Assembly (NCBI GenBank): GCA_006503475.1
Contig: RSEH01000029.1
Location: 62,001 to 126,000 of the forward strand
DNA length: 64,000 nucleotides
Reading direction: 5' to 3'
Source of the DNA: Stentor roeselii
Taxonomy: Eukaryota; Ciliophora; Heterotrichea; Heterotrichida; Stentoridae
How positions within the stretch are numbered: the stretch's first letter is position 1; each line of letters starts with the position of its first letter. Below are positions 58,688-64,000 of the stretch, in pieces. The notes beneath the pieces were generated by a model. The model was not told the DNA's origin and did no database searches. It saw only the letters and a list, made by a program, of their open reading frames with translations. The position numbers and the translations under genes were made by a program.

Positions 58688-59398
58688 TTAATCTACTGGT
58701 TGAGTAAGTATACTCTTCTGTATTTTCTCAATTAAAATACTGACGTTCAACTGAAAATCTGAACAATATTCAAGTTCTTGCTTGTGTTTATTCAACAGTG
58801 ACTTCACTCGATTTTTAATCGAACTGTCAGTTCGATTTCCAATCAATTTTGAAATTTTGCTCCACTTTCTTCCGTGTTTCAAGAACAGCTTCAAAGCATT
58901 GATGTCTTCTTCAGGAGTCCACTTGTCTCGTTTCATAATAGGGTCAAGATGGTTAGTCCACCTTTCTTTGCATTGTTTTCCAGACCGAATCTTGAGACGA
59001 TTGTGAAATGTACAGTTTATTTCTTCTGCGACGATTCCCCACTTTTTGATGTTTGAATTGATCAACTTTACTAATAGTTCGTCTTCTGCAGTAGACCAGG
59101 CTCCACTTGCCAGACTTCCTGTCACACAGATTTCTTTCACTTTTTTCATGCACTTCAGAGGAGTTTCTTGAATATAAGCTGCGATCACTGAAAAATCCTG
59201 CAAGTTTAAACATTCAATGGGTTTTCCTGAGAGTGAACAATAACATTTGGTGACAGTGAACAAGTTTTCTACTTTGGCTTTATTCCAGCATCGTTTGACC
59301 TTTTTTTGAGTAGGAACTGACTCAAGTAAGTACCCTGTAGGCTCTGGGTAAGGCTGGAAGTACTGGAGTGTTGAGAATGAATTATCGAAAAATTGCAT
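58688..59398 (-). CDS. Myb-domain (R2R3-like) transcription factor
   Basis: 236 aa. Two good Myb repeats: GAWSTAEDELLVKLI...WGIVAEEINC...RSGKQCKERWTNHL (about 97-152) and DKWTPEEDINALKLFLK...WSKISKLIGNRTDSSIKNRVKS (about 154-200). An upstream stretch around residue 35-95 may be a degenerate first repeat. This is the animal/protist c-Myb layout, binding AAC-type sites. TTTATAAATG spans the start. Confidence 0.93.
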   Translation of the reverse strand: MQFFDNSFSTLQYFQPYPEPTGYLLESVPTQKKVKRCWNKAKVENLFTVTKCYCSLSGKPIECLNLQDFSVIAAYIQETPLKCMKKVKEICVTGSLASGAWSTAEDELLVKLINSNIKKWGIVAEEINCTFHNRLKIRSGKQCKERWTNHLDPIMKRDKWTPEEDINALKLFLKHGRKWSKISKLIGNRTDSSIKNRVKSLLNKHKQELEYCSDFQLNVSILIEKIQKSILTQPVD

Positions 59399-60683
59399 TT
59401 ATAAAGAGACTATTTTACCTGTTTTTACTGGCCAGTAAATGCTTAAACAATTTGTATTTATTTTAGATATATTCTTTGGATAACTTTTCAGATATTTAAA
59501 GGGCGGCCTTGGAATTCAAAAATTAAGAGTTTTGAAAGAAGAGACTTTTAATGAAGGGTTTTTTGGTTTTTTAAAGGAAAATCGAGTTTTTTAAGGATTT
59601 TCTTAGTCATAAGGGGAAAATTGAAGGAAATGGAGGACTTGAGAACAGATTCGGAAGCTTTTTGAAAAAGTTTCCCTATATTATTTCCATATTGTTTAGA
59701 AGGAAATTAAGGCTGACATTGAAATTGGGCAAATTTCGAAGAGTTATGGGTTTTTAGTGAATTTAAGGATTTTTGGAAGCATTTCTTAATTGATTAGAGT
59801 TTTAGTTATTTGGCTTGAATTTATTAAATTTAATATACAGGTTTTCGAGGTTTTTGATACATTTTTCTTCATTTTTACGACAATTTGAATACAATTTTCA
59901 TATTATATAAAGTGGGTAACTAAAAATTTTCAAATTTGGGAAAGTGATCGAAAATTTCACAGAAATTTAAGAGAAGATTAATTTTCTAACTTTAGTTCAT
60001 TCTGTTAATGATATGGTAATCAGAAGTTGAAAAAAATCTTAATCTTTAAAATAACAACTCAGCATTCTTTCAAATATAAAATTTATGTAAATTTCTGAGA
60101 TTCCAAGTTTTAGAATGATTCCATTATCGAATATATGTCTAAATTTTTATAAGATGTGCATATTTTACTCTAAATAATGAGGTTTTATTAGAATTATGAG
60201 AGTTTTTGATAAAAATTTCAGCTTTTCTATGCAATTGATCGAAATAATCAAATCATCAATAACATCTTAATTAAATATAAATTTTCAGGTATCAAAAGTA
60301 AACTATAACCAAACAACAAATTACCACTAACATAACCATATCCAAACAATCACCTAAATTCCAAATTTATTCCTGAACCCTAAAAAAACCCAATCAAAAT
60401 TTAATCAACTTGAAAGATCCATCAAATCCTTCTAAAACCATCTAAAAAATCATTAACCCCAAAACCCGTCTAAACCTTTCCAAATACTTTTCCCCATAAT
60501 TTAAACTAAAAAAACCCAAATGATTAAAACCTTCTGACCCCACCTTCCTTTCTCAACCCCTCAAAAAGCTCTTCCTCTTCACCCCCATCAAAACCCTTAA
60601 ACCATGTAAAACAATCAAAAAAATCTTAATCGATCCCAGTCCAAAGTCCAAGGAAGACAAGACAAAAACATAATCTGCTATAA
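59399..60683. other. AT-rich divergent spacer
   Basis: 1.28 kb between divergent Myb and DDX3 genes. AT-rich; from about 60290 on the plus strand becomes A/C-rich with runs such as AACCCTAAAAAAACCC. No ORF with coding character beyond antisense shadows of the DDX3 start. Confidence 0.5.
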
Positions 60684-62171
60684 ATGGAAGGAAAACCCCA
60701 GGGTAAGTACATTCCCCCTCACAAAAGAGGCCAGGTTGAAACTCCGTCAGAGGTGCCGACGCAGTCCAAGTTTGAGAAGTTCTTGCAAGGAAGTGCAACA
60801 AGGTCATTATCAGACTGGGGCAAGCGAGACCGTCGAAGTGGCAACGTGGACCTCGAGGCTTACGAAGAAGCAGAGAAGTTATTTTCAAAGCAGTTCAAAT
60901 CATCAAACCTGAACCTTTACGAAGATATTCCAGTAGAAGTAAGCGAGACTTTTCCAGAAATGCTTAACTTTAATGACTGTGAAGTGCATGACTGTCTTTT
61001 ACAGAATATTAAGAGAATGGGATATAACGTCCCGACTCCTGTTCAAAGATTTTCTATTCCCATCAGTCTTAACAGAAGAGATCTCATGTCCTGTGCTCAG
61101 ACCGGCTCTGGAAAGACTGCCTCGTTTTTAGTACCGACTATTGCGAAGATGCTCAGTGAACGGCCTCCTTCCTCTCCGGCTTCTAGGTCGGCTTATCCAG
61201 TGACTTGCATTTTAGCACCTACACGTGAGTTGTCTATTCAGATATATGAAGAGGCCTTGAAGTTTGCTCATATGTCTGGAATTCGGATTGTTACGGTTTA
61301 TGGAGGAGCTGATCCTAAGGTGCAGTCTAAGGAATTGTCGAAAGGAGCGGATATTGTTGTGGCTACTCCTGGAAGATTGATTGATTTCATTAATAGAGGA
61401 AGGGTCAGTCTTAATTTGGTGAAGTACTTGATTATAGATGAGGCTGATATGATGTTTGATATGGGCTTCGAACCTCAGATCAGAACGATATTAGAAGCGA
61501 TGAAAGAAAACAAGCGAGAAACAATCATGTGCTCAGCTACTTTTCCTCTAAGTATCCAAGACCTCGCTGCTCAGTTCATGAAGGACTACATATTCCTCGC
61601 TATTGGAAGGGTAGGGTCCACAGTCCAGCACATCACACAGAAGCTGTTTTATGTGCCTGACGACGAAAAACAACTGCTTTTGAAGCAGATTTTAAAGGAC
61701 CTAAGAGGACTTATCCTCATTTTCGCTGAGACCAAAGTAATGGCTGATAATTTGAATGAGTTTTTATTGAACATTGGAAAGAAGTCGAATACTATTCATG
61801 GAAATAAAACTCAGGTCGAACGTGAAAGAGCTTTAAATGATTTTAAGTCAAGTAAAGAAGCGATTTTAGTTGCTACTGATGTCGCTTCGAGAGGACTTGA
61901 TATCCCGAATGTCACAAATGTTATAAATTTTGACTTTCCTGGGAATATTCTAGATTATACACACAGAATTGGAAGAACTGGACGCATTGGAAATGATGGG
62001 TCGGCTATTTCGTTTGTGAATGAAAAGAATAGAAATTTGTTTAAGGATATTTACGCGATTTTATGTGAAAATGATCAGGAAATACCTGAATGGCTTGAAA
62101 GATCTCATAGAAGTGACGTTAGTAGCTATCGGAGAGGAAGGAATAGAAGGTATTATAGGAACTATTATTAA
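60684..62171 (+). CDS. DDX3: DDX3/Ded1 DEAD-box RNA helicase
   Basis: 495 aa. N-terminal KYIPPHKR is the Ded1/DDX3 signature. Motifs: Q motif PTPVQRFSIP, I CAQTGSGKTASFL, Ia APTRELSIQI, Ib VATPGRL, II DEAD in IIDEADMMFDMGF, III SAT, IV LILIFAETK, V ATDVASRGLDIPNV, VI HRIGRTGR. The C-terminus is short and Arg/Tyr-rich. It unwinds mRNA 5' leaders in translation initiation. Given the very short leaders suggested here, its role could be of interest. Confidence 0.96.
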   Translation: MEGKPQGKYIPPHKRGQVETPSEVPTQSKFEKFLQGSATRSLSDWGKRDRRSGNVDLEAYEEAEKLFSKQFKSSNLNLYEDIPVEVSETFPEMLNFNDCEVHDCLLQNIKRMGYNVPTPVQRFSIPISLNRRDLMSCAQTGSGKTASFLVPTIAKMLSERPPSSPASRSAYPVTCILAPTRELSIQIYEEALKFAHMSGIRIVTVYGGADPKVQSKELSKGADIVVATPGRLIDFINRGRVSLNLVKYLIIDEADMMFDMGFEPQIRTILEAMKENKRETIMCSATFPLSIQDLAAQFMKDYIFLAIGRVGSTVQHITQKLFYVPDDEKQLLLKQILKDLRGLILIFAETKVMADNLNEFLLNIGKKSNTIHGNKTQVERERALNDFKSSKEAILVATDVASRGLDIPNVTNVINFDFPGNILDYTHRIGRTGRIGNDGSAISFVNEKNRNLFKDIYAILCENDQEIPEWLERSHRSDVSSYRRGRNRRYYRNYY

Positions 62172-63274
62172 TTAGGATTAGTTGGAAATCCTGCATTTGG
62201 GTAAAGATTTAGAAGAGAATTTATATTTTTATGTTTTGAGTAGATCTTTATTTCTAATTTTCTTACATGGATGGTTCCAGATTATAAGATAAGGGTCTTA
62301 CTTAATTTTCAATTATATAGCCAATCAGCTTATAATTAAATGATTTAATATCATTCAATAATTTTCAATTGAACTTTTAGTATTTCCAGACTATCAACCG
62401 CTTTTTAAAAATATCTCTCTAAATTTCTTTCTTGATTATTTGAGTATAAAGACTCACTCCCTCCAGTTTGTTTTCTCTTTTGTGTCTTTTTTAGTTACAG
62501 TCTAATTAATTCAACCTAACTTGTCTTTTCAGTAAAAAGAATAATCTTCATTAGAAACTTAATATTTTTCAATATTTCTCTAACACGTATGAGGACCTTA
62601 AATTAAAAACCTTTAACAATATCTTATCGATATTGATATAAATATTTTTGCCAAGATTTTTAAAACTTTTTCAGAGACCTTCCAATGAAACATTCAAGTA
62701 ATATTTGCATTCAAATTATTAAATTTTTCTTAAAAGTCTCTTCAGTTTTTGCAATTTTTCTGAATCATATAATCATTTCTTAGTTATGCCTCAGTTTTTT
62801 TCAAGTCTCTCCTTGATTGTATTAATTTATTTTATAAGTAAGAAATTTGTGAAAATTTTCTATCATAGCTGATGAAAGCCTTTTAGTAAACTTACTTCTT
62901 AAATTTCTGTTGAAGGATTCTGTTAATAACAAAAATTCATATTCTATAAAATCTGATAGAAAGGGACCGGAATATCTTTGATGTCAATGAGGTCAGAGTT
63001 TTTATTTATCTTTACTAGTAAAGCTTCTAAGCTCATGTCTTTTATTAGGAACATTAAGTTGTCTGATAGATTAATTGTTTTAAGTCTTCGCTTTTTTATT
63101 TGGATTAGATTTCTTCATGTTTAATTTTCTATAGTGATGTGAGGCTTGGAGCAATGAGTTGAGTCGTGGATGATATGATTAGGACAGAAAAAAATCAGGA
63201 AATTGATAAGACATATAAACATACTTTTTTCTTTGCCTTCTTTTTCATAGCAATCCACTATTTACTTAAAATAA
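62172..63274. other. AT-rich convergent spacer
   Basis: 1.1 kb between convergent genes. Strongly AT-rich, no ORF, repeat array or RNA gene recognised. Confidence 0.5.
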
Positions 63275-64000
63275 TTATGAGTTTTCATCATTTATTCTTT
63301 TGATAACATTTTGAATCATCCCTTCTTTAGTAAAATCTTCTCTATCTCCATTCCTGATAAACTTTAAAACAGCTTCTAAAGCATTTTTATACTTACCTCC
63401 AAACCCTTTCACCAAATCATAAAAATTACAACAGTTCATCAACCCCAAGTCAAAATTTTCCACAATTCTAATAAATTCATGATGATCTCCAAAAATCCCA
63501 ACCAACTTCTCAATGATTTCAGTCCTATTTTCCCTTCTCACCCCTTCAACGATTTTTTGATAGTAAAAAAAATAATTCCCTTTCATGCACCCATCAAAAG
63601 TTTTCAATTTCGAAAACCTTTTGTCAAAATAAATCCCAAACTTAAACTCTGCCTTTCCTTTCGTTATTTTTTCAAACAGTTTTTGACATTTGCCGACTTT
63701 GCATTCACATTTTAAATAAAGACCCTTACATGTTTTACACAAATTTCTTTCAAGAAGTTCATTTCTCTTTAAATTTGAAGGTTTTGACTTGCAGAGCAGA
63801 CATCTTTCGAAGTTTTCTTGGATGTACTCGAGTCTTGGGTGTTTTGACTGAGGATTTGAATGAAAATCTCTGAAAAAAAGCGATTTCCATAGAGTTGCTT
63901 CCCAGGCAGCATGATAAAACGATTTACAGACGAACTCGCAGTAGTTTACGATGTCGTTTATTGGAAGGTATTCAAAAATATGTGAAAAAAGAAAGGATTG
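63275..64000 (-). CDS. F-box protein, partial at right edge
   Basis: Open on the minus strand from the window edge to a stop at 63275, 241 codons visible, no start in the window. Near the edge an F-box is clear: HIFEYLPINDIVNYCEFVCK followed by SFYHAAWEATLWKSLFFRDF, the LPxxD...VCKxF...LWKxLFFRDF pattern that binds SKP1 in SCF ubiquitin ligases. Two zinc-like pairs follow (CLLC, CKTC, CECK) and then a helical region (KNALEAVLKFI...). The substrate-binding part is not a recognised domain. Confidence 0.85.
   Translation of the reverse strand, partial: QSFLFSHIFEYLPINDIVNYCEFVCKSFYHAAWEATLWKSLFFRDFHSNPQSKHPRLEYIQENFERCLLCKSKPSNLKRNELLERNLCKTCKGLYLKCECKVGKCQKLFEKITKGKAEFKFGIYFDKRFSKLKTFDGCMKGNYFFYYQKIVEGVRRENRTEIIEKLVGIFGDHHEFIRIVENFDLGLMNCCNFYDLVKGFGGKYKNALEAVLKFIRNGDREDFTKEGMIQNVIKRINDENS

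Noticed and set aside
60553-60888. 111-aa minus-strand frame opposite the DDX3 start
   Set aside because: Antisense of conserved helicase codons; no homology or start context.

Overview
The window looks like macronuclear DNA of a heterotrich ciliate, most likely Stentor or a close relative. Evidence seen directly: genes are packed head-to-tail and tail-to-tail with gaps of 0-150 bp; six introns are exactly 15 nt and one appears to be 14 nt, all GT...AG, and each restores a reading frame; TAA, TAG and occasionally TGA end genes, and no conserved gene carries an internal TGA. That is the standard code, unlike Blepharisma, where UGA is Trp. Spacers are AT-rich. Every recognisable protein is eukaryotic, with a strong ciliary and kinase flavour. 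No rRNA, tRNA, transposon, retroelement, CRISPR array or viral gene was found.

Layout. 1-9.4 kb: a partial gene at the left edge, a ZC2HC1-type zinc-finger gene with a 15-nt intron, a coiled-coil gene, a possible 55-aa gene, CFAP20, and three poorly known genes. 9.5-14.4 kb: a FEN1-like nuclease whose stop codon touches the stop codon of REV3 (DNA polymerase zeta, three exons), giving a convergent DNA-repair pair. 14.5-19.1 kb: a sparse AT-rich island with two tandem paralogous mini-proteins starting MGCSP (predicted lipid-anchored) and an AT-rich arrestin-like gene with tandem repeats upstream and inside. 19.1-27.3 kb: a FYVE-like/STE20 kinase fusion, an FHA protein, SRPK and VPS15. 27.5-32.8 kb: a secreted thioredoxin-fold protein and a DDX56-like protein without its DEAD half (divergent, 13 bp apart), a cyclic-nucleotide-gated type K+ channel and a Spinster-like MFS carrier. 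33-38.8 kb: a large K/E-rich coiled-coil protein flanked by minisatellites, a B-box/Kelch protein and a coiled-coil protein.

38.8-48.2 kb: a GC-richer fragment that reads as a protein only if TGA means Trp (candidate mitochondrial-DNA insertion), pirin, a second FHA protein, PTEN, a membrane-protein gene pair 3 nt apart (one BAP31-like), a Cys-rich zinc protein, a Rab11-like GTPase, a spacer rich in a telomere-like octamer, and a small beta-rich protein. 48.5-64 kb: two coiled-coil or basic proteins (one with an intron), an ELAPOR-type receptor divergent by 21 bp from an acylated PP2C phosphatase, a CFAP20-domain protein, GSK3, a C2H2 zinc-finger protein, a MARCH-type RING protein, a Myb protein, a DDX3/Ded1 helicase and an F-box protein running off the right edge.

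Themes: membrane and phosphoinositide signalling (VPS15, PTEN, FYVE-like kinase, Rab, arrestin-like), cilium and basal-body proteins (CFAP20, CFAP20-domain protein, many coiled coils), and several predicted N-myristoylated proteins (two MGCSP mini-proteins, arrestin-like, VPS15, PP2C). Starts are often immediately preceded by TATAAA-like sequence fused to the ATG, which suggests very short 5' leaders.
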